DNA from: Deltaproteobacteria bacterium
GTDB taxonomy: Bacteria; Desulfobacterota; DSM-4660; Desulfatiglandales; B25-G16
Length of the DNA: 8,591 nucleotides
Reading direction: 5' to 3'
Assembly (NCBI GenBank): GCA_003646935.1
Contig: QMLW01000054.1
Span: forward strand, 1 to 8,591
In this document: piece by piece, positions 1 through 6,940 of the stretch
Layout: the number at the start of each line of letters is the position of its first letter
Position numbering within the stretch: position 1 is the first letter of the stretch
Program-made: the position numbers and the translations under genes
The notes under the pieces: generated by a model
Told to the model about the DNA's origin: nothing
Seen by the model: the letters and a program-made list of their open reading frames with translations, nothing else
The model's database searches: none

Positions 1-245
1 CTGATTTCCTCATCATTACTCCCCTCTATGAGGCGGGTGAGGAACCCCTGCCCGGTATCAACAGCGGGGCCCTGTTCGAAGGGATACGGGATCATGGTCA
101 TAGAGCGGTCACCCTTTGCGGCGGCCTGGAAGATGCCACCTCCGTTCTCTTGGATGAGATGCAATCGGGGGATGTGGTGTTGACCCTGGGCGCCGGCGAT
201 ATACACCTTGTGGGGACCGAGGCATTGAGACGGATAGGCGACTAA
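1..245 (+). CDS. murC: UDP-N-acetylmuramate--L-alanine ligase, C-terminal fragment
   Basis: This is the last 80 codons of a gene that begins before the window; the frame opens at base 3 and ends with TAA at 243-245. MurC joins L-alanine to UDP-MurNAc using ATP in the cytoplasm, the first step of stem peptide synthesis. The fragment is part of the C-terminal Mur ligase domain. It shows the family pattern of a start DFLIITPLYEAGEEPLPG, equivalent to the aspartate/tyrosine-AGE-P-PG stretch of known MurC proteins. The ending has LTLGAGDIHLVG, equivalent to the GAG(D/N)I motif near the end of MurC. Position directly before murB fits a dcw cluster. The ATP site and central domain lie outside the window, so their integrity cannot be judged. 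Confidence 0.9.
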   Translation, partial: DFLIITPLYEAGEEPLPGINSGALFEGIRDHGHRAVTLCGGLEDATSVLLDEMQSGDVVLTLGAGDIHLVGTEALRRIGD

Positions 246-273
246 GGCAAAAGGCAAAAGGCAAAAGGCAAAA
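246..273 (+). repeat. four perfect tandem copies of GGCAAAA
   Basis: The heptamer GGCAAAA occurs four times without mismatch (246-252, 253-259, 260-266, 267-273). It begins right after the murC stop codon and lies in the 75-base murC-murB gap, ending 47 bases before the GTG start of murB. It is too short and too simple for a CRISPR or for integration-host-type sites. Arrays like this can gain or lose units by slipped-strand replication. Here that would change the gap length but not any reading frame. Confidence 0.95.
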
Positions 274-320
274 AGCGCGGGGAATATAGGGAATGTTAAT
301 GTTAGCGTTTTTGAACGAAA

Positions 321-1256
321 GTGCAACACAGGCACGTTGAAGTGGATGATAAGACCAGGAAGAGGATTGGTGAGATCGGGGGTGAGGCGGTCGGCTATGA
401 TGTGCCCATGTCCCGATACACCACCCTTGGGGTCGGCGGCAACGCAGAGGCGGTGTTCAAGGCAGAGACCTTAGAGGGATTGAGGGAGATGGTGGGCTTC
501 CTTACGGGCGAGGGGATTGACTACCTGGTGGTGGGTCGCGGGAGCAATCTGCTGGTGGGCGATTATGGGCTGGATGGCGTGGTAATTATGTTGAACCAAG
601 GACTCACCTCGATAGAGGTACAGGCTGGTGAGGAACCATGGGTAAAGGCAGGAGCCGGCGTGGCGCTGAACACCCTGGTGAATTTCTGCGCGGAGAGCGG
701 TCTTTCGGGCCTGGAGTTCCTGGCGGGAATCCCCGGAAGCCTTGGCGGTGCGGTGGCAATGAATGCGGGAGCATGGGGCAAGGAGATCAAGGACGTGATC
801 ACCGAGATCACGATTCTCACCGGGGAAGGGAGCGTTGTGAGCAAGGGCAGGGGTGAACTCGCGTTTCGATACCGGGAGCTCGATCTACCGCAAGGAAGCA
901 TAATACTCGATGGGAGCCTGGGCCTGAGGCGTGATCGGCCCGCTTCTGCCAAAAAGAGGATGATCTCCTACAGAAATGATCGAAAGAACAGCCAGCCTAT
1001 TGATGTGAAGTCCGCAGGATCCGTGTTTAGAAATCCTGAGGGCGATTACGCCGGCCGGTTGATAGAGGCCGCCGGCTTAAAGGGGAGACGCGTGGGCGGG
1101 GCCATGATATCGCCGAAGCATGCCAATTTTATCGTCAACACCGGTGGGGCGTCGGCATCTGACATCGAGGCGCTTATGGGTTTAGCGGTGGATACGGTGA
1201 GGGAGCTGTTCGGTGTTACGCTCATCCCTGAGATAAGGAGAGTGGGCAGGCCATGA
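321..1256 (+). CDS. murB: UDP-N-acetylenolpyruvoylglucosamine reductase (MurB)
   Basis: MurB uses NADPH and FAD to reduce UDP-GlcNAc-enolpyruvate to UDP-MurNAc in the cytoplasm. The 311-residue product has the size and layout of the shorter MurB class (as in Bacillus and Staphylococcus). Residues 31-40 carry SRYTTLGVGG, 71-83 the FAD-binding VGRGSNLLVGDYG, and about 136-152 GIPGSLGGAVAMNAGAW. Expected catalytic residues are present: Arg185 in FRYR, Ser234 in GSVFRNP (proton donor to the enolpyruvyl group) and Glu304 in PEIRRVG. An in-frame stop at 312-314 limits the start to GTG 321 or later. GTG 342 is a possible alternative, and both have only weak ribosome binding sites. The stop overlaps the ftsQ start as ATGA, so the two are translationally coupled. 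Confidence 0.95.
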   Translation: MQHRHVEVDDKTRKRIGEIGGEAVGYDVPMSRYTTLGVGGNAEAVFKAETLEGLREMVGFLTGEGIDYLVVGRGSNLLVGDYGLDGVVIMLNQGLTSIEVQAGEEPWVKAGAGVALNTLVNFCAESGLSGLEFLAGIPGSLGGAVAMNAGAWGKEIKDVITEITILTGEGSVVSKGRGELAFRYRELDLPQGSIILDGSLGLRRDRPASAKKRMISYRNDRKNSQPIDVKSAGSVFRNPEGDYAGRLIEAAGLKGRRVGGAMISPKHANFIVNTGGASASDIEALMGLAVDTVRELFGVTLIPEIRRVGRP

Positions 1257-2080
1257 AGAGGAATTCCGTTTTAGCGCATCAATCCATTAAGAGGGACAGG
1301 AAAAAGGACGTGCTCGTGTTCAAGAGAACCCTGGGCCAGTTGGGGTTCGGCTTGATCAAGATGTTTGTCTTCCTCCTCTGCCTTGGAGCCCTCTCCGTAG
1401 GGCTGATCTCGGGGTACCAGTTTCTCTCCTCGGCCCAGTGGCTCAGGGTGCAGAGTATCGTGGTCAGCGGGGTTGAGGACTCCATGCGGGGATCGGTGAT
1501 CAGGCTATCGGGAATCACCGCTGAGGATAGCCTCTTGTCGGTCGATATAGCTGCCGTTCAGAGAAACATCGAGGAACATCCCTGGATAAAAGCAGCTTCG
1601 GTGACGAGGAGGTTTCCCCACACACTCCATATCGAGGTGCGCCATGAAGAGCCGATCGCAGTGGTACTGCTCGACAGGATGTGCCTGATGAACGGAGAAG
1701 GGGTTCTATTTAAAGACGTTGATGAGAATGACCCGATTGATTTTCCTGTCATCACGGGCCTCTCAGCCGGCGATGGAGATGTGAGCGAGCACCTCAGGAG
1801 GGTTGCCTCGTTCTTGACCACCTACGCATTAGCGAGCGCAGCCGTGCCGGCGAGACAGCTCTCGGAGATTCACGTGGAGCATGATGGGGCACTGAGCGTG
1901 TATTTCAAAAAACTGCCCTTTAAGGCCTGTTTCGGCAGGGGCGATTTTGCCAGAAAGATCGATTCGCTGGGGCTTATCATCAAGCACTTGAGGGTCACGA
2001 ACCGGCTCCATAATGCGAGATCGATAGATATGGATTACCACGATAGGGGGGTGGTGGCATTCACGGATCAGGTGGTTTGA
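1253..2080 (+). CDS. ftsQ: cell division protein FtsQ (DivIB family)
   Basis: FtsQ is a single-pass inner membrane protein that links early and late divisome proteins. The 275-residue product has a basic cytoplasmic tail (about residues 1-30, rich in Lys/Arg) and one hydrophobic membrane segment at about 32-54. A POTRA domain follows at about 64-131, with WLRVQSIVVSG at its start and HPWIKAASVTRRFPHTLHIEV at its end, a typical FtsQ signature. The FtsQ beta domain then runs to the C-terminus. The ATG overlaps the murB stop by four bases, and an AAGGAG site lies 12 bases upstream at 1235-1240. Sequence outside the POTRA domain is poorly conserved in this family, so the assignment rests on topology, the HPWI motif and position between murB and ftsA. 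Confidence 0.93.
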   Translation: MKRNSVLAHQSIKRDRKKDVLVFKRTLGQLGFGLIKMFVFLLCLGALSVGLISGYQFLSSAQWLRVQSIVVSGVEDSMRGSVIRLSGITAEDSLLSVDIAAVQRNIEEHPWIKAASVTRRFPHTLHIEVRHEEPIAVVLLDRMCLMNGEGVLFKDVDENDPIDFPVITGLSAGDGDVSEHLRRVASFLTTYALASAAVPARQLSEIHVEHDGALSVYFKKLPFKACFGRGDFARKIDSLGLIIKHLRVTNRLHNARSIDMDYHDRGVVAFTDQVV

Positions 2081-2208
2081 GGGGAGGCAAGGAACTCTGG
2101 AATAGGTCGCTAGGGGATGGACACGAGTTGAACGGTAGTCATCTCATAGCCTTCATCACGTATGGAACGGTATTGATAAGGAGATAGACACAATGAAAGG
2201 GGTTGGGC

Positions 2209-3432
2209 ATGGAAGACTTGATAGTAGGCCTTGACATCGGCACAAGCAAAATCTGTGCGGTGGTCGGTGAGGTGCGGCCTGACGGGAGGGTCGATATCGT
2301 GGGAATGGGATCTCACCCTTCCATCGGCCTCCGCAAGGGCATGGTGATCAACATAGAGAACACGGTGAACAGCATCAAGGAGGCCATAGAGGAAGCTGAG
2401 ACCATGGCCGGCTGTGAGATCAGTTCCGTGTATGCGGGGATTGCCGGGGGGCATATAAAGGGATTTAACAGCCACGGGATTATCGCATTGAAGAACAGGG
2501 AGGTGACCAAGAAGGATATAGAGCGGGTGATCGATGCAGCGAGGGCCGTTGCGATTCCCATGGATAGGGAAGTAATCCATACCCTGCCCCAGGAGTTCAT
2601 CGTTGACGACCAGGCCGGTATTACCGATCCAGTGGGGATGTCAGGTGTTCGCCTGGAGGTAAAGATTCACATCGTGACCGGTGCGGTCACCTCCGCGCAA
2701 AATATCATCAAGTGCGCCAACAGGGCAGGTCTTGATGTATACGACATCATCTTGGAGTCCCTGGCCTCAAGTGAGGCGGTGCTATCGGATGAGGAGAGGA
2801 CCCTGGGCGCTGCGCTTTTGGATTTTGGCGGTGGGACTACTGATCTGGCGGTATTCTCCAGGGGATCGATTAAACATACCTCCGTATTGGCGTTGGGCGG
2901 TGATAACCTGAGCAATGATATTGCCATAGGAATACGAACGCCCTTTAAAGAGGCGGAAAAGATAAAGATAAAGTATGGCTGTGGCCTCACCTCGCTCATC
3001 GGCAAGGACGAGACCGTTGAGGTGCCCAGTGTGGGCGAAAGGGCGCCGAGGACTATTAGCAGGGAATTGATTGGGGAGATCCTGGAGCCGCGGGTGGAGG
3101 AAATCTTCAGCCTCATTTACCAGGAACTGATAAGGTCCGGCTACGATGAGCTGGTTACCTCCGGCGTCGTTGCCACAGGAGGGTCCTCCCTGTTGCCGGG
3201 CGTACCGGAGATACTGGAGCAGGTATTCAATATGCCTGCCAGGATTGGCTATCCCACCAATATCGGGGGATTAAAGGAGATCGTAAACAGCCCCATGTAC
3301 GCAACCGCGGTAGGACTTGTCCTCTACGGGGCTAACCTGGAGAAGCGGGAGAAGAAGTTTCGGATCCGTGACACGAACATCTTCAACCGTATCGTCTCCA
3401 GGATGAAGCGATGGTTTGTGGATGAGGAGTGA
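2209..3432 (+). CDS. ftsA: cell division protein FtsA, actin-like membrane tether of FtsZ
   Basis: FtsA binds ATP, forms actin-like filaments and anchors FtsZ to the membrane. I chose ATG 2209 (407 residues) because AAAGGGG at 2196-2202 sits 6 bases upstream. A TTG two codons earlier is in frame but has no proper spacing. Phosphate-1 loop GLDIGTSKICAVVGE lies at about 7-21. The FtsA-specific 1C domain spans about 82-160, phosphate-2 LDFGGGTTDLAVF is at 204-216, and the adenosine motif TGGSSLLPG is at about 323-331. The C-terminal NIFNRIVSRMKRWF (about 390-403) is the expected amphipathic membrane-targeting helix. The 122 to 128 bases after ftsQ contain no gene and no promoter I can defend. 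Confidence 0.97.
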   Translation: MEDLIVGLDIGTSKICAVVGEVRPDGRVDIVGMGSHPSIGLRKGMVINIENTVNSIKEAIEEAETMAGCEISSVYAGIAGGHIKGFNSHGIIALKNREVTKKDIERVIDAARAVAIPMDREVIHTLPQEFIVDDQAGITDPVGMSGVRLEVKIHIVTGAVTSAQNIIKCANRAGLDVYDIILESLASSEAVLSDEERTLGAALLDFGGGTTDLAVFSRGSIKHTSVLALGGDNLSNDIAIGIRTPFKEAEKIKIKYGCGLTSLIGKDETVEVPSVGERAPRTISRELIGEILEPRVEEIFSLIYQELIRSGYDELVTSGVVATGGSSLLPGVPEILEQVFNMPARIGYPTNIGGLKEIVNSPMYATAVGLVLYGANLEKREKKFRIRDTNIFNRIVSRMKRWFVDEE

Positions 3433-3436
3433 AGAA

Positions 3437-3474
3437 ATTGGAGGAATGGAGGATTGGAGAATTGGAGTGATGGG
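3437..3474 (+). repeat. GGA-rich 8-mer array, left arm of an inverted pair
   Basis: Four tandem units of the form A(A/T)TGGAG(G/A/T) run at 3437-3444, 3445-3452, 3453-3460 and 3461-3468. A degenerate fifth follows (GATGGG). The array starts five bases after the ftsA stop. Its reverse complement resembles the pyrimidine-rich arm at 3544-3582, so the two arms could pair imperfectly in single-stranded DNA or RNA. The strict 8-base spacing of TGGAG argues against chance. Confidence 0.85.
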
Positions 3475-3543
3475 TGGTTTTCGTTTCATGGGCTTTTTTC
3501 AATGCAAGTTTAGATCCGATAGGAGAGGGAAGCGTGAAATGAT

Positions 3544-3582
3544 CCCACTACTCCAAATACTCCACTACTCCATGTCTCCAGG
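3544..3582 (-). repeat. GGA-rich 8-mer array, right (inverted) arm
   Basis: Read on the minus strand, this stretch gives CCTGGAGACATGGAGTAGTG followed by GAGTATTTGGAGTAGTGGG. The TGGAG core thus repeats four times, every 8 bases with one 9-base step. It matches the left arm at 3437-3474 in inverted orientation, separated by about 69 bases that hold no gene. Confidence 0.8.
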
Positions 3583-3625
3583 TATTCGGAGCAACTAGGC
3601 AATGATGCCAAGACTATGAATGTAG

Positions 3626-3631
3626 TATAGT
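3626..3631 (+). promoter_or_regulatory. possible -10 element upstream of ftsZ
   Basis: TATAGT matches the sigma-70 -10 consensus at five of six bases, and lies in an AT-rich stretch about 40 bases before the ftsZ start. No good -35 element is found 16-18 bases upstream. A second near-match (TATAGC, 3631-3636) overlaps it. A promoter here would let ftsZ be expressed above ftsA, as is common, but the evidence is weak. Confidence 0.25.
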
Positions 3632-3658
3632 ATAGCAATGTAAAAACATAAATAAGAA

Positions 3659-3667
3659 AAGGAGGGG
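3659..3667 (+). promoter_or_regulatory. strong ribosome binding site of ftsZ
   Basis: AAGGAGGGG precedes ATG 3672 with GGAGG six bases upstream, the best Shine-Dalgarno match in the dcw part of the window. It decides the ftsZ start. An ATG at 3668 in another frame stops after seven codons. Confidence 0.85.
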
Positions 3668-3671
3668 ATGT

Positions 3672-4868
3672 ATGCGATACGAATTTGTTGAGCACAGTCC
3701 AGTCGCCACGATCAAGGTTTTCGGCATCGGAGGCGCTGGTGGCAATGCTATCAATAACATGATAGCCGCCGACGTCAAGGGGGTGGATTTCATCGCCGCC
3801 AACACCGACAAGCAGGCCCTCGAGCTCAACGCGGCCCGGGATAAGCTGCAATTGGGCATGAATATCACCAACGGATTGGGTGCTGGGGCTGACCCGGAGA
3901 AAGGTGCAGCGGCCGCGGAGGAGAACCTTGAGTCGATCAAGGCCGCCACCCAAGATGTGGATATGGTGTTCATCACCGCGGGCATGGGAGGAGGAACAGG
4001 CACAGGCGCATCTCCGATAATCGCCAGAGAGGCCAGGGGCAACGGAGCGCTCACCGTGGCGGTGGTAACAAAACCCTTTGATTTCGAGGGCGAGAAACGG
4101 ATGAAAACGGCCCTCGATGGGATCGAGAAGCTAAAGAGAGAAGTTGACACCCTGCTGGTGATTCCAAATCAGCGCTTGCGGGCATTGGGGAATAAGGATA
4201 CCCCTTTTCTGGAGCTTATGAAAATGGCGGACGATGTGTTATTATACGCGGTGAAGGGCATATCCGACCTTATCACGGTGCCCGGCTTTATAAACCTGGA
4301 TTTCGCCGATGTGAAGAGGGTTATGGAACAAATGGGGACAGCCCTCATGGGAACGGGGATTGCGAGCGGTGAGAGCAGGGCCGTTGATGCCGCGCAGATG
4401 GCCATCAATAGCCCCCTGTTGGAGGATATTTCCATCGATCAGGCACGGGGCGTTCTCATCAATATCACTGGTTCCGCCAAGATGACCATGGATGAGGTTA
4501 TGGAGGGATCCAGCTTTGTAAAAAATGAGGTCCACCCCGATGCGGAGATAATATGGGGTATGGTCTTTGATGATTCCATGGCCGAGGAGCTCAGGATTAC
4601 GGTCATTGCCACGGGCATCGGTGGAGGCAGGGACGGAAAGGTCGTCAACTTACGGGAGATATCCCCTGACGAGGCGGACGAGCTTTGGACGGTGAGGGTA
4701 AAGGAGGATCTGGATAAGCCAACATTCCAGAGGCAGTTTTCGGAGGAGGATCACGATCGGCTGCGAAAGAAAACGGGGTTTAGCAAAGAGAAAAAGGGCC
4801 TCTTGAACAAGCTGTTCCAGAAGGATGACCTGGATTATCCAACCTTTCTAAGGAAACAGGCGGATTAA
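3672..4868 (+). CDS. ftsZ: cell division protein FtsZ, tubulin-like GTPase
   Basis: FtsZ polymerises with GTP into the Z ring at midcell. The 398-residue product is of normal length. The nucleotide-binding loop GIGGAGGNAINNM lies at 18-30 and the tubulin signature GGGTGTG at 106-112. The synergy (T7) loop NLDFADV lies at 208-214, with the catalytic acidic residues Asp210 and Asp213. The globular core ends near 320. A charged linker follows, then the conserved C-terminal peptide DLDYPTFLRKQAD (386-398), the docking site for FtsA and ZipA-type partners. A related motif, DLDKPTFQRQ, occurs 40 residues earlier (346-355). The stop overlaps the next start as TAATG, so the following gene is probably co-translated. 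Confidence 0.98.
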   Translation: MRYEFVEHSPVATIKVFGIGGAGGNAINNMIAADVKGVDFIAANTDKQALELNAARDKLQLGMNITNGLGAGADPEKGAAAAEENLESIKAATQDVDMVFITAGMGGGTGTGASPIIAREARGNGALTVAVVTKPFDFEGEKRMKTALDGIEKLKREVDTLLVIPNQRLRALGNKDTPFLELMKMADDVLLYAVKGISDLITVPGFINLDFADVKRVMEQMGTALMGTGIASGESRAVDAAQMAINSPLLEDISIDQARGVLINITGSAKMTMDEVMEGSSFVKNEVHPDAEIIWGMVFDDSMAEELRITVIATGIGGGRDGKVVNLREISPDEADELWTVRVKEDLDKPTFQRQFSEEDHDRLRKKTGFSKEKKGLLNKLFQKDDLDYPTFLRKQAD

Positions 4869-6610
4869 TGGCCACCATTGCCGCTCTCTATCGAAAGAGG
4901 CTTTCTCGAGAGAGGGGCGCCGTAAAAAAGGATTGGGGCGGCAAGATATCCGTGGCCTTGATCTATCCCAATTATTACCAGGTTGGCATGTCCAACCTGG
5001 GATTCCAGACGGTCCATGGCTTATTGAACGATCATCCCGCTGTTGTCTCCGAGAGGGTCTTCCTACCCGATGAAGACGAGCTTGCCATCTACACGAGAGC
5101 CAATCATCCCCTCCTCTCCTATGAGTCGCAGGCACCCGTTCGGAGCTTCGATATTCTCGCCTTTTCCCTTTCATTTGAAAATGATTATCCCAACGTCCTC
5201 ACCATACTGGAGTTGGCGAACATCCCCCTTATGAGCGGGGATAGGGGCGAGGATCATCCCATCATTGTAGCGGGTGGCGTGGCCACCTTTATGAACCCTG
5301 AGCCCCTCAGCGAGTTCATCGATCTTTTTCTTCTGGGTGAGGCCGAGGTCCTCCTGGAGGAATTCCTTACCACCTTCCTGGCACTGCGGTCATCTCAGCT
5401 CAACAAGGAAGGCACCCTGCGAGGTCTTGCCCAGGAGGTTGAGGGACTGTACTGCCCTTCCTTGTACCGAGTGGAGTATAAGGAAGATGGATCTATCGGC
5501 TCGTTTGAGCCGTCCACTCCAAAAATCCCCCCCGCGGTAACGGTAGCCAAGCGAGATACCCTGGAGGGATTTCCCAGCACCTCCAGGATACTCACGCCAT
5601 CCACGGAATTTGCCGATACCACACTCGTGGAGCTCAACCGAGGGTGTGGTATCGGGTGCAGGTTCTGCGCTGCCGGGTACGTATACAGGCCCCCGCGGCT
5701 GCCCAGGGAGGGTGAGATGATGGGCTGTCTTGACGAGATATTGGCCGATAACCGAAGGCTCGGCCTCATAAGCCCCACCGTTTCAGACCTACCGAATATC
5801 GAGGGATTGACAAGCCACATCCTCGAGAAAGGCGGGAGCTTTACCACCTCCTCGCTCAGGGCGTCATCAGTGACAGGAGAACTGATTGAGAACCTGAAGA
5901 GGAGCGGGCAGAGAACCCTGACCATCGCCATTGAGACGGGCACGGACAGGCTGCGAAGGGTCGTTAACAAGAAGGTACCGAACAGGGAAATAACGGAAAC
6001 TATGGTGCGGATTGCCAGGGCGGGTTTCTTCCACCTCAAGCTCTATTTCATCATCGGGCTTCCCACTGAAACGAGGCAAGATGTGAGGAGTATCGTGAGC
6101 CTGGTGAAATCCATACGCCACCATATCATCAAGGAAAGCAGGGGCAGAAAAAGGATAGGAAGAATTAGATTAAGTATTAATTGTTTTGTTCCGAAACCAT
6201 TTACCCCATTCCAGTGGTTTCCCATGGAGGGGGTGGATTCCCTGAAGGATAAGCAACGGCTTTTGAAGAAGTCCCTTTCGGCGGAGGGAGGCATTACGGT
6301 GAGCGTTGATGTACCGAGATGGGCCTACATCCAGACCCTGCTGGCTATGGGTGACAGAAGGGTAGGACGAATGTTATTGAGCACCCATAGAAATGGGGGA
6401 AACTGGAAGCAGACATTCCGATCCTCGGATATCAATCCGGATTTCTACGTCTACCGACAGAAAGACCTCGATGAGATCCTTCCCTGGGATTTCATTGACC
6501 ACGGAATAGACAAGTCATACCTCAAGGAGGAGTACCATCTCGCCCTTGAAGAACGGGAATCCCCCGCTTGCGATGTTGGTGGGTGCACCAGATGCGGGGT
6601 GTGCGGTTAG
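4868..6610 (+). CDS. radical SAM protein with N-terminal B12-binding-like domain and C-terminal cysteine cluster
   Basis: The 580-residue product resembles the uncharacterised radical SAM family that is often fused to DUF2344 in other bacteria (TIGR03960-like), here without that fusion. The N-terminal part has YPNYYQVGMSNLGFQ (33-47), LSFENDYPN (101-109) and LLGEAE (155-160), typical of the B12-binding-like fold; no DxHxxG cobalamin motif is seen. The radical SAM domain has RGCGIGCRFCAAG (258-270), whose Cys260, Cys264 and Cys267 form the CxxxCxxC ligand set of the 4Fe-4S cluster that cleaves S-adenosylmethionine. Downstream are ETGTDRLRR (356-364) and VPKPFTPFQW (441-450). The last residues, CDVGGCTRCGVCG, give Cys568, 573, 576 and 579, possibly a second metal site. 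The ATG overlaps the ftsZ stop. Substrate and pathway are unknown; location suggests a link to envelope growth, but this is only inference. Confidence 0.88.
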   Translation: MATIAALYRKRLSRERGAVKKDWGGKISVALIYPNYYQVGMSNLGFQTVHGLLNDHPAVVSERVFLPDEDELAIYTRANHPLLSYESQAPVRSFDILAFSLSFENDYPNVLTILELANIPLMSGDRGEDHPIIVAGGVATFMNPEPLSEFIDLFLLGEAEVLLEEFLTTFLALRSSQLNKEGTLRGLAQEVEGLYCPSLYRVEYKEDGSIGSFEPSTPKIPPAVTVAKRDTLEGFPSTSRILTPSTEFADTTLVELNRGCGIGCRFCAAGYVYRPPRLPREGEMMGCLDEILADNRRLGLISPTVSDLPNIEGLTSHILEKGGSFTTSSLRASSVTGELIENLKRSGQRTLTIAIETGTDRLRRVVNKKVPNREITETMVRIARAGFFHLKLYFIIGLPTETRQDVRSIVSLVKSIRHHIIKESRGRKRIGRIRLSINCFVPKPFTPFQWFPMEGVDSLKDKQRLLKKSLSAEGGITVSVDVPRWAYIQTLLAMGDRRVGRMLLSTHRNGGNWKQTFRSSDINPDFYVYRQKDLDEILPWDFIDHGIDKSYLKEEYHLALEERESPACDVGGCTRCGVCG

Positions 6611-6664
6611 CTTTTCTTAAAGAATAAACTTTTTTAGAGTAAAATAATTTATACCTTTCATTGC

Positions 6665-6693
6665 TTGCAAATGCTTCAATATTATTGTATATG
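6665..6693 (+). promoter_or_regulatory. candidate promoter and operator of the toxin-antitoxin pair
   Basis: TTGCAA (6665-6670) and TATATG (6688-6693) are separated by 17 bases, and each matches four of six sigma-70 consensus bases. The spacer contains the palindrome CAATA-T-TATTG (6677-6687). A ribbon-helix-helix antitoxin usually represses its own operon by binding such inverted sites, and this one would block RNA polymerase. Position and palindrome are seen; the function is inferred. Confidence 0.4.
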
Positions 6694-6701
6694 AATAACT
6701 G

Positions 6702-6709
6702 GGAGGTGA
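6702..6709 (+). promoter_or_regulatory. ribosome binding site deciding the antitoxin start
   Basis: GGAGGTGA ends five bases before ATG 6715 (GGAGG is eight bases away), a near-perfect Shine-Dalgarno. It favours 6715 over the in-frame TTG at 6661 and ATG at 6691, which lie upstream of or too near this site. Confidence 0.85.
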
Positions 6710-6714
6710 AAGAT

Positions 6715-6936
6715 ATGCCTAAAGAAAGTCTAACCCTCAGGATTGATAGTGAATTGCGGAAAATATTTGCCACAATAGCCAGGGATGAGGAGCGCTCTTT
6801 GAACAGACAGATAGAGATGGCTTTACGTGAGTGGGTGAAAATGAAAGAGCAATTACATCCAACATTTGTGGCTGATATCAAGGAAGCTATTTCAGGGCTC
6901 AGGACAGGAGAGAAAGAGCCTGTCTGGAAGGGTTAA
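6715..6936 (+). CDS. ribbon-helix-helix antitoxin (Arc/CopG-like), type II toxin-antitoxin
   Basis: The 73-residue product starts ESLTLRIDSELRKIF, a beta strand of alternating residues followed by a helix, then DEERSLNRQIEMALREWV, the turn and second helix of the ribbon-helix-helix fold. Such proteins dimerise and bind operator DNA with the N-terminal strand. The C-terminal tail (about residues 43-73, ending GLRTGEKEPVWKG) is where antitoxins of this type wrap and block the toxin. The gene is four bases upstream of a RelE/ParE-like gene, the usual antitoxin-first order. A stronger start signal than the toxin's would keep antitoxin in excess. The base composition is AT-rich compared with the dcw genes. 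The fold is clear from sequence; the partner role is inferred from context. Confidence 0.82.
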   Translation: MPKESLTLRIDSELRKIFATIARDEERSLNRQIEMALREWVKMKEQLHPTFVADIKEAISGLRTGEKEPVWKG

Positions 6937-6940
6937 ATAA

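Noticed and set aside
246..273. Possible CRISPR array
   Set aside because: The units are 7 bases with no spacers; the ftsA-ftsZ array likewise has 8-base units without spacers.
563..952. Minus-strand open frame of 129 codons inside murB
   Set aside because: The plus strand encodes a complete MurB with all catalytic residues; this is a GC-rich shadow.
2081..2208. Promoter, riboswitch or small gene in the ftsQ-ftsA gap
   Set aside because: TTGAAC and TTGATA hexamers occur but without a -10 element at proper distance, short frames stop within a few codons, and no paired structure stands out.
1253..2208. A ddl (D-alanine ligase) gene, expected in this part of many dcw clusters
   Set aside because: murB passes directly into ftsQ by a 4-base overlap; no ATP-grasp ligase sequence is present in the window.
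3416..3598. Plus-strand open frame of 60 codons between ftsA and ftsZ
   Set aside because: It runs through the inverted GGA repeat and overlaps the end of ftsA in another frame; its composition comes from the repeat.
6611..6650. Terminator after the radical SAM gene
   Set aside because: Only a 4-base stem (AAAG/CTTT) before a T run can be drawn; too weak to call.
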